A stretch of 64,000 nt of DNA, from the NCBI GenBank assembly GCA_965218045.1, contig CBDCJX010000009.1, positions 496,001 to 560,000 of the forward strand. Direction: 5' to 3'. Position 1 is the stretch's first letter. Every line of letters starts with the position of its first letter. This document shows positions 44,036 to 53,633 of this stretch, in pieces. Below the pieces are notes generated by a model that saw only the letters and a list, made by a program, of their open reading frames with translations, made no database searches and had not been told where the DNA came from. The translations under genes were made by a program, and so were the position numbers. This DNA comes from CAVRCA01 sp965218045 (GTDB taxonomy: Bacteria; Pseudomonadota; Alphaproteobacteria; Acetobacterales; Acetobacteraceae).

Positions 44036-45058
44036 TCAGGCGGTGACGGCTTGCGCCAGCTTGAGGAACTTGGCGCAGGTCTCGTTGCGGGCGGCGTAAT
44101 CCTTCCAGGCGCTCCCCTGCGCGACCGACTTCCACTTGGCGAGATCGGCGTCGCTCATTGTGTGCACGGCGATGCCGGCGGCCTGGTAGACCTTGGCCAG
44201 CTCCGCGTCGTCGCTCTTGGCGGCCTCCAGCGCGAACGGCTCGAGGCTGGTGCCGACCTCGGTCACGGCGCGCTGCTGGTCGGGAGTGAGGCTGTCGAAC
44301 ACGGTTTTCGACATCAGCAGCGGCTCCAGCATGAACCAGAAGCTGCCGCCCTGCCCGGTGGTGACGTTCTTCGCCACCTCTTGCAGGCGAAAACTGATAA
44401 GGCTGCTCGACGAGGTGACGGCGGCATCGAGCGACCCGGTCTGCATCGCGGCATAGATCTCGTTCGACGGCACCGACGAGATGATGGCACCGGCCGTCTT
44501 GAGCATCAGGTCCATCTCCCGCGAGCCGCCGCGGAATTTCAGGCCGCTGCTGTCGGCCGGCGCCACCACGCCGCCAGCGCGCGAGGCGATCCCACCCGCC
44601 TGCCAGATCCAGGTCAGGATTCTAACGCCCCGCTTGTCGAGCAAACCAGTGAGCTCACGGCCGATCTCGGCCTGCTTCCAGGCGAGGCCCTGCTGGTAGC
44701 TGGTGACCAGCGACGGCATCAGGCCGACATTCACCTCGGGGATCTCGCCACCGGCATAGGCAAGCGGGTAGAGGCTGAGGTCGAGCGCGCCCCGCCGCAG
44801 GGCCGAGAACTGCGCCACGGTCTTCATTAGCGATGAGCCGGGATAGATCTCGAAGCCGAGGCTGCCGTTGGTGCGGGCCTCCACCGCCTTGGCGAACCGG
44901 CGCACCAGCTGGTCGCGGAAATCGCCGGTATCGGCGGTGCCGCCCGGGAACTGGTGGCTGATCTTGAGGACCCGCTTGTCGGCCCGGGCGCGGGAGGCGC
45001 GCAGCAGGGCGGGTGCGACGAGTGCGACGCCGAGTGCGGCGCGTCGGGTGACGGTCAT
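44036..45058 (-). CDS. dctP: TRAP transporter substrate-binding protein DctP
   Basis: 340 residues from ATG 45058 with AGGAGG upstream. A twin-arginine-like leader (TRRAALGVALVAPALLRASRARA) exports it to the periplasm. DctP pattern: VLKISHQFPGGTADTGDFRDQLVRRFAKAVEARTNGSLGFEIYPGSSLMK, then FRGGSREMDLMLKTAGAIISSVPSNEIYAAMQTGSLDAAVTSSSSL. The Arg in 'KFRGG' is the position that normally salt-bridges a carboxylate, so an organic acid ligand is likely. The ligand cannot be named. First gene of dctPQM. Confidence 0.9.
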   Translation of the reverse strand: MTVTRRAALGVALVAPALLRASRARADKRVLKISHQFPGGTADTGDFRDQLVRRFAKAVEARTNGSLGFEIYPGSSLMKTVAQFSALRRGALDLSLYPLAYAGGEIPEVNVGLMPSLVTSYQQGLAWKQAEIGRELTGLLDKRGVRILTWIWQAGGIASRAGGVVAPADSSGLKFRGGSREMDLMLKTAGAIISSVPSNEIYAAMQTGSLDAAVTSSSSLISFRLQEVAKNVTTGQGGSFWFMLEPLLMSKTVFDSLTPDQQRAVTEVGTSLEPFALEAAKSDDAELAKVYQAAGIAVHTMSDADLAKWKSVAQGSAWKDYAARNETCAKFLKLAQAVTA

Positions 45059-45155
45059 CGAAACCTCCTGTTACCGGGCGGCGACAGCCGGGCAACTTGC
45101 GATACAGGAAATCGCACGCACGGCAAACCGGCCCCGGCGAACCTGCCGGCTCGTT

Positions 45156-46718
45156 TTATTCGGCCGTTGCCACCCCGAGATCGGCCAGCAGGGAGTTTCC
45201 GTCGGTCTCCCCGAGGCGGGCCGCGCGTTGATACCAGGCGGCGGCAATCCGTGGCTCCGGCGCGATGCCGCGTATCCGGCTCTGCGCCAGGAAACGCGGG
45301 TCGTACGTCATGCCCGCGGCGATGGCGGCGCGTCCCGATCCGGCGGCGGCGGCCCGCTCGAACATCAGCCGCGCCGCGGCAATGTCACCGCTGAGGAGCA
45401 GGTCACTGCCACGCGCCAGCAGCGCGCCGACGAGGTCGGGGGAGGCCGCAGACGCCGACATCTCGGGCGGCGCAACGCTCGGCGAAGGCGCGGCGGCGGC
45501 TGGCACGCTCGCGCGCCCGTCCGCGACCACGCTGGTCGGCTGCGCCGGGAGCTCGGCCGGCGGGTCGGCCGGTTGCGGCGCGACGGCCGGCGCGGCGGAC
45601 GACGTGGTCGCAGCGGCTGGCTCGGGCACGGCGGGTGCGGTCGGCGTGCTGATCGCCTCGGCGGCCGGAGGCTGAGCGGCGGTGATGGTCTGCGGTGGCG
45701 CGCTCTCGGCAACACGGATGGGCTCAGCGACGCTCGCGGCACCCGTGTCAGGCGCTTGCGAGACGGCGCCGGTCGGACGATCCGGCGCATTCGGCGGGCC
45801 CCCGACCCGCGAGAGCGTCCCCGTGCCACCGACCAACATCGCCACCGCCAGACCGGCCGTGCAGACGGCACGCACTCCCCAAGCACGCAGCGGCGGAGCC
45901 GCTGGCGCCGCCGAGGGGAGAGGAGCGGGGGCGAGGACGGGTGGCGTCTCGGCAATTTCCGACCCGTCCGACAAGCGCTCGTCGAACTCGGGAAACAGCA
46001 GCGGCATCAAGTCGGTGCGTCGGTCGCGTTCGCTCGCCGTTGGCAGCGTATAGGCTGCTTCGACGCTCGAACTTTCGGGAGGTTCGGGCAGCTCCGAGGC
46101 AACCGAGATCGGGTCGAGCTCGGGCAGCCGAAGCGGCATCAGCCCAGGGATGCTTCCCAGGTGAACCAGCGTCGTGATCCTCTCCGCCGCGAACCGCCCC
46201 TGACTAGGCAAGCTCATCCACAGGTCCGGATGACCGACCACGAGGATCCGTAGTGGCAACGCCGGGTCCCGCTCGGCGATCAGCGCCAGGTAGTTCCAGG
46301 TTCGCTCGGTGATCGTGTGGGCGTCGTCGACCGCGAGAACGACCTGGGTCTCCGCGGCGCGGCGCCGCGTCAGGGTGAGGTAGAATCGTTCGACCGGATC
46401 GGCATCGCTGGCCACCGGATCAGTGTCGACCACCCGTTGCATGAACCGGCGAAGGTCGAGCTGTTCTCCGCGCGGGCTATCGACGCGAACCACCCGCGCA
46501 TTGCCGGCCTCAAGCGTCGGGATCACGCGATCCAGCAGCCGGGTCTTGCCAGAAAACGCGGTGCCGGTGACAACAACGACACTTTCACGCTGGAGCAGGA
46601 GCGCCTTTGTTATGCGTGAGTGGTGACCCGAATCATCATCTTCACGAGATCGTGTTGAAGGTCCATCAACTCCAGGTAGCTGTAGATCCACGACGTGCGC
46701 CCCAGCATCGGCCGTCAT
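45156..46718 (-). CDS. ExeA-like AAA ATPase fused to a membrane helix and Sel1-like tail
   Basis: 520 residues. The N-terminal 230 residues are an ExeA/GspA-type ATPase: Walker A VTGTAFSGKTRLLD, Walker B VVLAVDDAHTI, a sensor region LPLRILVVGHPDLWMSL and RFAAERITTLVHLGSIPGL. A single membrane helix follows (VRAVCTAGLAVAMLVGGTG near 285-303), then a 130-residue Pro/Ala-rich stalk, then LLARGSDLLLSGDIAAARLMFERAAAAG and AAWYQRAARLGETDGNSLLAD, resembling Sel1 or TPR repeats. In ExeA systems the ATPase helps insert the T2SS secretin through peptidoglycan; that role here is inference. No partner gene is adjacent. Confidence 0.7.
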   Translation of the reverse strand: MTADAGAHVVDLQLPGVDGPSTRSREDDDSGHHSRITKALLLQRESVVVVTGTAFSGKTRLLDRVIPTLEAGNARVVRVDSPRGEQLDLRRFMQRVVDTDPVASDADPVERFYLTLTRRRAAETQVVLAVDDAHTITERTWNYLALIAERDPALPLRILVVGHPDLWMSLPSQGRFAAERITTLVHLGSIPGLMPLRLPELDPISVASELPEPPESSSVEAAYTLPTASERDRRTDLMPLLFPEFDERLSDGSEIAETPPVLAPAPLPSAAPAAPPLRAWGVRAVCTAGLAVAMLVGGTGTLSRVGGPPNAPDRPTGAVSQAPDTGAASVAEPIRVAESAPPQTITAAQPPAAEAISTPTAPAVPEPAAATTSSAAPAVAPQPADPPAELPAQPTSVVADGRASVPAAAAPSPSVAPPEMSASAASPDLVGALLARGSDLLLSGDIAAARLMFERAAAAGSGRAAIAAGMTYDPRFLAQSRIRGIAPEPRIAAAWYQRAARLGETDGNSLLADLGVATAE

Positions 46719-46734
46719 CGAGGTTGGTCCTCGG

Positions 46735-46777
46735 AAGGTTGTGACATTTTACCGAGAATTTAGACATGTGCAACCTT
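46735..46777. promoter_or_regulatory. inverted repeat upstream of the ExeA-like gene
   Basis: AAGGTTG at 46735-46741 and CAACCTT at 46771-46777 form a perfect 7-bp inverted repeat with 29 bases between, in an AT-rich stretch 17 bases upstream of the minus-strand start. It could be an operator or a leader hairpin of that gene. Confidence 0.35.
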
Positions 46778-46911
46778 CATCAATCATCATCGGCATCCCG
46801 CGCCGCCTGACTGGTCGGTGGCTGCGGTTGGGTGATGCGCCTCGCGTAAAAGGCGGCGGCGGCGCGGAGGCGTTGCTGAATGCGTGAAGTGCCGGGCTTT
46901 AAAGCGCGATA

Positions 46912-47382
46912 TCAGATCGGCATCATGCTCGAATTGGCGCACAGCCGGCCGGAGCGAAACAGGAAGTCCACCACGTCGCCCAGGCCGGGCTGATCGCGCA
47001 GCTTGAGGACGCTGGACAAACCCCAGATCTCCTCCACCGCCTCGGCAGCGCCGATCAGCGCCGGGTCACCGCCGGTGATCAGCATGATCGGCAGGCTCGG
47101 ATCGTGCCCCGCCACCGTCTTCATGATGTGGCAGCCATCCTGCACGCCGCCTTCCAGCTCGCAGATCACGGCGAGCGGCCGGCGGCTGTCGAGCAGGTCG
47201 CCGAGATCCTCGTTGGTGCCGACGCGCTCCATGGCGACGCCGAGGAAGTCGCAGATATACTCGACCATGCGCGACAGGCGCGGCCGGTCCTCCACCACCA
47301 GCACGAGCGAACTGGGCTCGGGCTCCTGCTCGGCGACATCAGCGAACTCCTTGCGGCGCTCCAGCATGCTCATCGTCTCCAT
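46912..47382 (-). CDS. receiver-domain protein lacking the phosphoacceptor aspartate
   Basis: 156 residues from ATG 47382, preceded by GGGAG. A receiver fold occupies residues 25-150: LVLVVEDRPRLSRMVEYICDFLGVAMERV, then LAVICELEGGVQDGCHIMKTVAG, then LPIMLITGG and SSVLKLRDQPGLGDVVDFLF. The strand 3 phospho-Asp position is Glu (VICELEGG), and the conserved Lys near the end is KLRD. A permanently acidic, phosphorylation-independent receiver is expected. No output domain is present. It is transcribed away from scfR with a 190-base gap to the scfR stop. Confidence 0.65.
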   Translation of the reverse strand: METMSMLERRKEFADVAEQEPEPSSLVLVVEDRPRLSRMVEYICDFLGVAMERVGTNEDLGDLLDSRRPLAVICELEGGVQDGCHIMKTVAGHDPSLPIMLITGGDPALIGAAEAVEEIWGLSSVLKLRDQPGLGDVVDFLFRSGRLCANSSMMPI

Positions 47383-47573
47383 TCGACCGCTCCCCTGATC
47401 GGTTCGTGTTGCGTGGCCACAAACTGGCCGACGATGGCATTCGGCAGGAAGTACGCTGAGGGTGAGTTCACCGTTAGCCACCGTGATTTGTGCGTCAGCT
47501 CAACCGGCTCACACGGCCCGGCATTAACGGTGCTCTCGGCGCCTCTATGGGCGAGCCAATCCGATCTGCGGCG

Positions 47574-48980
47574 TCACGCCTTAAGGGCGCGGCGTATTTC
47601 GAAACGATAGGGGCTGAGCCCGGTCGAGTTGGGATCGAGCGCCAACCGATGTTCGAGCGGCGGAAAGGCCCGGCTGCGGCAGTCCTGCCGATCGCACAGC
47701 CGGCAGGACAGGCCGATGCCGACATGGGCCTGATCGAGATCGATCCCGTCGGCATAGGCAAGCTCGCCGGCATTGGCGACGTTGCAGCCCATGGCGACGA
47801 CGTGCACCGGAGGCGGATCGCCCCAATGCGCGGCCGGCCGGCTCACCGTGCGGGCGAAGCAGAGGAAGGCGGCCCCGTCCGGCAGCTCCGCCACCTGCAC
47901 CTGGACGGTGCCGGGTGTGGCGAAGGCGGCGTGCACCACCCAGCGCGGGCAGGAGCCGCCGAACCGGGCGAACGGGAAGCCGGCGGCGGAAAAGCGTTTC
48001 GAGACGTTGCCGGCCGGATCGACCCGCAGGAAGAAGAACGGCACCCCCCGCGCGCCCGGGCGCTGCAACGACGATAGCCGGTGGCAGGCCTGCTCGAACG
48101 AGACGCCGAAGCGTGCCGCCACCGCTTCCATGTCATGCCGCAAGTCCCGCGCCGCCGCCAGGAAGCCGGCATATGGCATCAGCAAGGCGCTGGCCACGTA
48201 GTTGAGCAAGCCGACGCGGATCAGTGACGCCGCCTCGGCCGAGCTCGGCGCCGCGCTTTCGAGCACGGCATCGACCGCGTCGCGGGTCTCCAGCAGGGCG
48301 AGCTGGAACGCCATCTGAAAGCCCCTGCTCTCGCGCGGCAGCATCTCGGAGAGCAGCAGCGCCCGGCCAGCTGGATCGTAACGCCGCAACGCGCCCTCGA
48401 GCGGGCCCACCGTCACCGTCAGCCCATGCCGCCGACGCAGCCGTTCGGCGAGCGCGTGGTTGGCTTCGGCCGGAACCACGCCCATCTCGACCGCGATCGC
48501 CTCGGCCGCGGTCTCGAGTTCGGCGAAGTAGTTGGCGCGTTCATTGAACAGGTCGCGCGCCTCCTCGTTCGGCAGCAGGATGCGGCGGCCGGACGGGAGG
48601 GCGATGCCGCCGGCATCCTCCCGCGCCACTCGCCAGGCGCGGTACAGCGTCAGCACCGCCCGGGCCGCGTTCGGGCTGGAGCCGGCGATCTGACCGATCT
48701 CGGCCTCTGGCACCGCGTCGGCGCCGAGCAGCGGATCGGCGAACACCTCGCGCAGATTGACCTCGAGCTGCCGCTCCTCGCTGCCCGAGAGGGTGGCGAG
48801 GTCCACTCGCAGGGTCTCGGCGAGCTTGATCAGCAACGAGGCGGTCACCGCCCGCTGGTCGTGCTCGATCAGGTTGAGGTAGCTCGCGGAGATGCCCAAC
48901 CGGCTGGCCAGCGCCTGCTGCGAGAGCTCCCGCTCAGTGCGGAGCCGCCGGACGGTCCGGCCAATCAGGGTTCGCGTCAT
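47574..48980 (-). CDS. ScfR/RamB-type transcriptional regulator of acyl-CoA metabolism
   Basis: 468 residues. XRE helix-turn-helix at residues 6-60 (IGRTVRRLRTERELSQQALASRLGISASYLNLIEHDQRAVTASLLIKLAETL). The middle is an IrrE-like region without HEXXH (SRGFQMAFQLALLETRDAVDAVLESA), and the C-terminal DUF2083-type domain is Cys-rich (ATGCNVANAGELAYADGIDLDQAHVGIGLSCRLCDRQDCRSRAFPPL), as in ScfR, RamB and PccR. These proteins sense short-chain acyl-CoA and control genes for acetate or propionate use. It is divergent from aceA, sharing a 197-base control region, so it very likely regulates the glyoxylate shunt. Confidence 0.85.
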   Translation of the reverse strand: MTRTLIGRTVRRLRTERELSQQALASRLGISASYLNLIEHDQRAVTASLLIKLAETLRVDLATLSGSEERQLEVNLREVFADPLLGADAVPEAEIGQIAGSSPNAARAVLTLYRAWRVAREDAGGIALPSGRRILLPNEEARDLFNERANYFAELETAAEAIAVEMGVVPAEANHALAERLRRRHGLTVTVGPLEGALRRYDPAGRALLLSEMLPRESRGFQMAFQLALLETRDAVDAVLESAAPSSAEAASLIRVGLLNYVASALLMPYAGFLAAARDLRHDMEAVAARFGVSFEQACHRLSSLQRPGARGVPFFFLRVDPAGNVSKRFSAAGFPFARFGGSCPRWVVHAAFATPGTVQVQVAELPDGAAFLCFARTVSRPAAHWGDPPPVHVVAMGCNVANAGELAYADGIDLDQAHVGIGLSCRLCDRQDCRSRAFPPLEHRLALDPNSTGLSPYRFEIRRALKA

Positions 48981-49000
48981 CTTTACACACTTTACAAATT
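48981..49000. promoter_or_regulatory. candidate ScfR operator with TTTAC direct repeat
   Basis: TTTACACA followed by CTTTACAAA sits right at the scfR start. It resembles the TTTGCAAA-type half sites reported for the RamB/PccR group, and two half-sites side by side would allow dimer binding. The position would fit autoregulation. Inference from similarity of the half-site. Confidence 0.4.
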
Positions 49001-49115
49001 CGGCCGCCGAGTTGTGGGCGCGTCCACTCCATTGCGCCGAAACCGAGCATGTTGTCCTTCAACTTCGCACCCGCAATGTGAATATTTAACTAGCGCTGGC
49101 GTTCACGGCCAGATC

Positions 49116-49161
49116 GACGAATGCCAAATTGACGAATGCCTCGACGAATGCCTCGACGAAT
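49116..49161 (+). repeat. short tandem repeat in the aceA leader
   Basis: The unit GACGAATGCC (with CTC or AAATT linkers) starts at 49116, 49131, 49143 and 49155, the last copy partial. It is in the untranslated leader immediately before aceA and contains repeated in-frame ATG-like 'GAATGCC' elements. Two copies are spaced exactly 12 bases apart. It may change leader translation or be a recent slippage product. Confidence 0.75.
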
Positions 49162-49177
49162 CACGGAGACACCGATC

Positions 49178-50524
<1,347 letters not shown>

Positions 50525-50549
50525 CGGACAGAAACGGGGAGTGACTTCG

Positions 50550-50708
50550 ATGGACGACACCTTCGACGACGGGCTGGTGCATGGCCACGACTGGGCCACC
50601 GACAAGCCCTTGGTTACGGCCAAGCAAGCGGCGGTCCTGCCGCTCCGCGAGGATGAGTACGATGACGGGCTGGTGCATGGCCATGATTGGGCGAGCAGCG
50701 GCAAGTAG
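50550..50708 (+). CDS. small protein with duplicated DDGLVHGHDWA motif
   Basis: 52 residues from ATG 50550, with GGGGAG ten bases upstream. The sequence is acidic and carries the same 11-residue motif twice, FDDGLVHGHDWAT at residues 5-17 and YDDGLVHGHDWAS at 37-49, separated by a short linker (DKPLVTAKQAAVLPLRED). The two copies differ at four codons, all synonymous, so the protein is under selection. The paired His and Asp residues would suit metal or nucleotide binding, and the small size suggests a regulator or adaptor. It is probably cotranscribed with aceA and ends at the hairpin at 50739. No family recognised. Confidence 0.7.
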   Translation: MDDTFDDGLVHGHDWATDKPLVTAKQAAVLPLREDEYDDGLVHGHDWASSGK

Positions 50709-50738
50709 CGCCGCCCGTCCTGATCGGCGCGAGTGACC

Positions 50739-50768
50739 ACGGCCGCGGGGAACCAACCCCGCGGCCGT
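50739..50768 (+). terminator. terminator of the aceA unit
   Basis: A perfect 12-bp stem (ACGGCCGCGGGG / CCCCGCGGCCGT) with a 6-base loop AACCAA lies 30 bases after the small gene, before the next gene's ribosome site. A strong GC stem with no long T-run follows. Confidence 0.75.
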
Positions 50769-50820
50769 AACTTGTTGGGCCGCACCGCGTATCTCCGGCA
50801 GTTCCAATGAGGAGACACGC

Positions 50821-53031
50821 ATGCCGTTCAAGGTCCAGGTCGGTCCGCAGCAGACCGCTATCCATCAGGGCGAGACCGTGCTGGTCAGCGAGTCGGACGG
50901 GCGGATCGCCTGGCCCAGCAACAAGGGGTTGTACTTTCGCGACACCCGCCTGATCAGCAGCTGGATGATCTACGCCAACGGCCAGCAATGGGAGCTGCTG
51001 AACGGCGGCGCGGTCACGTATTACGCGGCCCGCGTCTATCTCACCAACCCGGCCATCCATACGCAGGATCGGGTGATCCCGCCGCAAACCCTCAGCCTGA
51101 TGCTTGGTCGCTCGGTGAGCGGCGGCATGCATGAGGACCTCGACATCGTCAATCATGGCAGGGAGACGGTGCAGTTCCAGCTCGAGCTCTCCGTCCGCTG
51201 TGACTTCGCCGACATCTTCGAGGTCAAGTCGGACGACATCGTGCGTCGTGGGCGGATCGAGACACTGTGGTCGAAGGAGGAGCAACGGCTCCGCACGAAC
51301 TATGTCAACGGCGATTTCTCCCGCGCGGTGACGATCTGCGCCCGCCGGCAATCCTCGCGCGCGGTCTACGCCAACGGCCGGCTGAGCTTCGGGATCGTGC
51401 TGCCGCCGGAAGCATCGTGGCATTGCTGCCTCGCCTACGATCTCGAAGATGGCGAGGAGCGCATTCCCGCGCCGCACGAGTGCACCACCGAGGCGCATGG
51501 CTCGGAACATGCCGAGGCGCTCGCCGATTGGTTGCAGAACGTGATGAAGCTGCGCACCAGCAACGAGGAATTCTACCGGATGTATCGTCGGGCGCTGGAG
51601 GACATGGCGGCGCTGCGCCTGCCGATCCCGGGCACCGACACCATGGCGTTCATGCCGGCCGCCGGACTGCCCTGGTTCGTCGCACCGTTCGGTCGCGACA
51701 GCCTCATCGTCTCGCTGCAGAACTTGTTGATCTACCCAGGATTCGCCCGCGGCACGCTGGAGGTGCTCGGCTCGTTGCAGGCGACCGAAGACGACCCGCA
51801 TCGCGACGCCGAGCCCGGCAAGATCCTGCACGAGCTACGCCGGGGCGAACTGGCGTATTTCAAGCTGATCCCGCACACGCCGTATTACGGCACCGCCGAT
51901 GCGACCCCGCTCTACCTGATCACCCTGCACGCCGCGTGGCGCGCCACCGGTGATCGCAGCTTGCTCGAACGCCATCTGTCGACCGCCGAAGCCTGCCTCG
52001 AATGGATCGACAAGTATGGTGATCGTGACGGTGACGGGTTCCAGGAATACCAGACGCGCTCGGATGTCGGCTACGAGAACATGGGCTGGAAAGACTCCGG
52101 CGACAGCGTCGTCTACCCCGACGGCTCGCTGGTGAAAGGGCCGAAGGCGCTCTGCGAGTTGCAAGGCTATGTCTACGACGCATGGTTGCGCATGGCGGAG
52201 GTATACGACGAGCTTGGCAACTCGGAGCGCGCCAAGGAGCTGCGCGACAAGGCCAAAATCCTCTACAAGCAATTCAATGACACGTTCTGGAACGAGGAGT
52301 TCGGCTTCTACGCGTTCTGTCTCGACGGCGACAAGAAGCAGGTGCTCACCGTAGCCTCCAACCCCGGGCATTGCTTGCTGTCCGGCATCGTCCCGCCGGA
52401 CCGTGCCGCCCGCGTCGTGCAGCGCCTGATGCAGCCGGACATGTGGAGCGGCTGGGGCATTCGGACGCTGTCGGTCGAGAATCCGGCATTCAACCCGTAC
52501 AACTACCAGACCGGCGCGGTCTGGCCGCACGACAACGGCATCATAGCGCTTGGTTTCAAGCGATACGGGTTCGGCGTGGAGGCGGCGGCGATCGCGCACG
52601 ACATAAGCCGCGCCGCCGGGCATTTCATGGCGAACCAGCTGCCGGAGCTCTACGCCGGCGTGCAGCGCGACGACGGCAACTTCCCCGTCCAGTATCTCGG
52701 CGCCAACGTGCCGCAAGCTTGGGCGGCCGGATCGGCCTTCATGCTGATCGAGGCCATGCTCGGCATCATGCCGGATGCGCCGAGCGGCCGGGTGTACATC
52801 GACCCGCTGCTGCCCGCCTGGCTGCCCGACCTCACCTTGATGGACCTCACCGTGGGCGAGCAATCCTTCGACCTCCGCTTTTGGCGCGAGGGTGACGAGA
52901 CCCGATTCGAGGTGTTGAAAGGCGAGGCGCAAGCGGTGATCCGCGCGCCAATGGGGCAGGCAATGGCACCGTCCCATGAACCCAAGACACAACCCGAGAC
53001 GGATGCGCCCGCTGCTGCGCCGATCAGCTAG
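50821..53031 (+). CDS. glycogen-debranching-type glycosidase (GDE_N_bis + (alpha/alpha)6 catalytic domain)
   Basis: 736 residues, with GAGGAG upstream. The N-terminal beta domain (PFKVQVGPQQTAIHQGETVLVSESDGRI, GLYFRDTRLISSWMIYANG) is the GDE_N_bis type, and the second half is an (alpha/alpha)6 barrel as in amylo-alpha-1,6-glucosidases: GLPWFVAPFGRDSLIVSLQNLL, TPYYGTADATPLYLITLHAAWR, SDVGYENMGWKDSGDSVVYPDGS and QTGAVWPHDNGIIALGFKRYG, which supply the acidic catalytic residues. It hydrolyses alpha-glucosidic branch or terminal linkages. The soluble protein has no signal peptide and a Pro/Ala tail. Cytosolic glycogen or trehalose metabolism is the likely role. Confidence 0.85.
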   Translation: MPFKVQVGPQQTAIHQGETVLVSESDGRIAWPSNKGLYFRDTRLISSWMIYANGQQWELLNGGAVTYYAARVYLTNPAIHTQDRVIPPQTLSLMLGRSVSGGMHEDLDIVNHGRETVQFQLELSVRCDFADIFEVKSDDIVRRGRIETLWSKEEQRLRTNYVNGDFSRAVTICARRQSSRAVYANGRLSFGIVLPPEASWHCCLAYDLEDGEERIPAPHECTTEAHGSEHAEALADWLQNVMKLRTSNEEFYRMYRRALEDMAALRLPIPGTDTMAFMPAAGLPWFVAPFGRDSLIVSLQNLLIYPGFARGTLEVLGSLQATEDDPHRDAEPGKILHELRRGELAYFKLIPHTPYYGTADATPLYLITLHAAWRATGDRSLLERHLSTAEACLEWIDKYGDRDGDGFQEYQTRSDVGYENMGWKDSGDSVVYPDGSLVKGPKALCELQGYVYDAWLRMAEVYDELGNSERAKELRDKAKILYKQFNDTFWNEEFGFYAFCLDGDKKQVLTVASNPGHCLLSGIVPPDRAARVVQRLMQPDMWSGWGIRTLSVENPAFNPYNYQTGAVWPHDNGIIALGFKRYGFGVEAAAIAHDISRAAGHFMANQLPELYAGVQRDDGNFPVQYLGANVPQAWAAGSAFMLIEAMLGIMPDAPSGRVYIDPLLPAWLPDLTLMDLTVGEQSFDLRFWREGDETRFEVLKGEAQAVIRAPMGQAMAPSHEPKTQPETDAPAAAPIS

Positions 53032-53133
53032 AGCGGTTTCAGCCGAGCTGTAACCGCTTCAGCTCTTGGTTTCACGCGGCTACTCGGCAGACTGGATCGC
53101 TTCGCGATTCCAGTCAGGCCGAAGCCGCTTTAG
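53031..53133. repeat. palindromic intergenic repeat element
   Basis: About 100 bases with three related arms: AGCGGTT at 53032-53038, AACCGCT at 53052-53058, and AAGCCGCTTTAG at the right edge. In the middle a hairpin with stem ACTGGA/TCCAGT closes at 53091-53114. It lies between convergent genes and looks like a dispersed chromosomal repeat of the 'AGCGGTTTC' kind found in alphaproteobacteria. It may also end transcripts on both strands. Confidence 0.55.
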
Positions 53134-53155
53134 GCGCGCGCCCAGTGCGGTTTGG

Positions 53156-53503
53156 CTATCGCACCCTGTACACCTTGTGGCTGCGGTTGCGCGTGAACGG
53201 GCGAACCTCCTTCGGCCAGCGTCCTTGCTCGGCGGCCTCGGCCCACTCGGCGCTCAGCAATACTGCGGGACTGTCGATTTCATAGATCGCCGTGTAGCGC
53301 GCGTCTTCGTGCGCCTTGTCCATCCTCTCCCCGCCGAGTTGCATGGTGAAGTCCTCGCCAACGATACGAGTGGCGGCGCGCACACCCGGAACCCGCAAAA
53401 TCAGCGGCACGTGCTCGGTGTCATAGATCTCGTTGAAAAGTGCCTCCTTGTCCCGGTCGACATCCATGCTGACGACGAAGACATACTTGGTGCTGATGGG
53501 CAT
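53156..53503 (-). CDS. single-domain dimeric alpha-beta barrel protein
   Basis: 115 residues from ATG 53503, preceded by GGAGG; the frame runs to 53533 without one. Motif FNEIYDTEHVPLILRVPGVRAATRI matches the NEWYDxEHIP phrase of each half of the 215-residue protein at 37014-37661. The ferredoxin-like barrel would form by dimerisation. Later residues ARYTAIYEIDSPAVLLSAEWAEAAEQGRWPKEVRPFTRNRSHKVYR complete the fold. No catalytic residue can be assigned; these proteins are often called EthD- or DUF-type. It is convergent with the glycosidase gene. Confidence 0.7.
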   Translation of the reverse strand: MPISTKYVFVVSMDVDRDKEALFNEIYDTEHVPLILRVPGVRAATRIVGEDFTMQLGGERMDKAHEDARYTAIYEIDSPAVLLSAEWAEAAEQGRWPKEVRPFTRNRSHKVYRVR

Positions 53504-53633
53504 TGGGCGGTCCTCCGTTGACGAACGCAGCATTGATGCCGCCGCGCAGGGCGGGATGCATCACGCCCCCGCAGCAGCGCAATTCGGGCCCGTGCGTTCA
53601 GCGGACATGGCAAAGCCGCCGCCGGTGCCTGTC

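Noticed and set aside
49116..49161. Possible CRISPR-like repeat before aceA
   Set aside because: Units of about 10 bases with 2- to 5-base linkers do not have repeat and spacer lengths of CRISPR; no cas gene is present.
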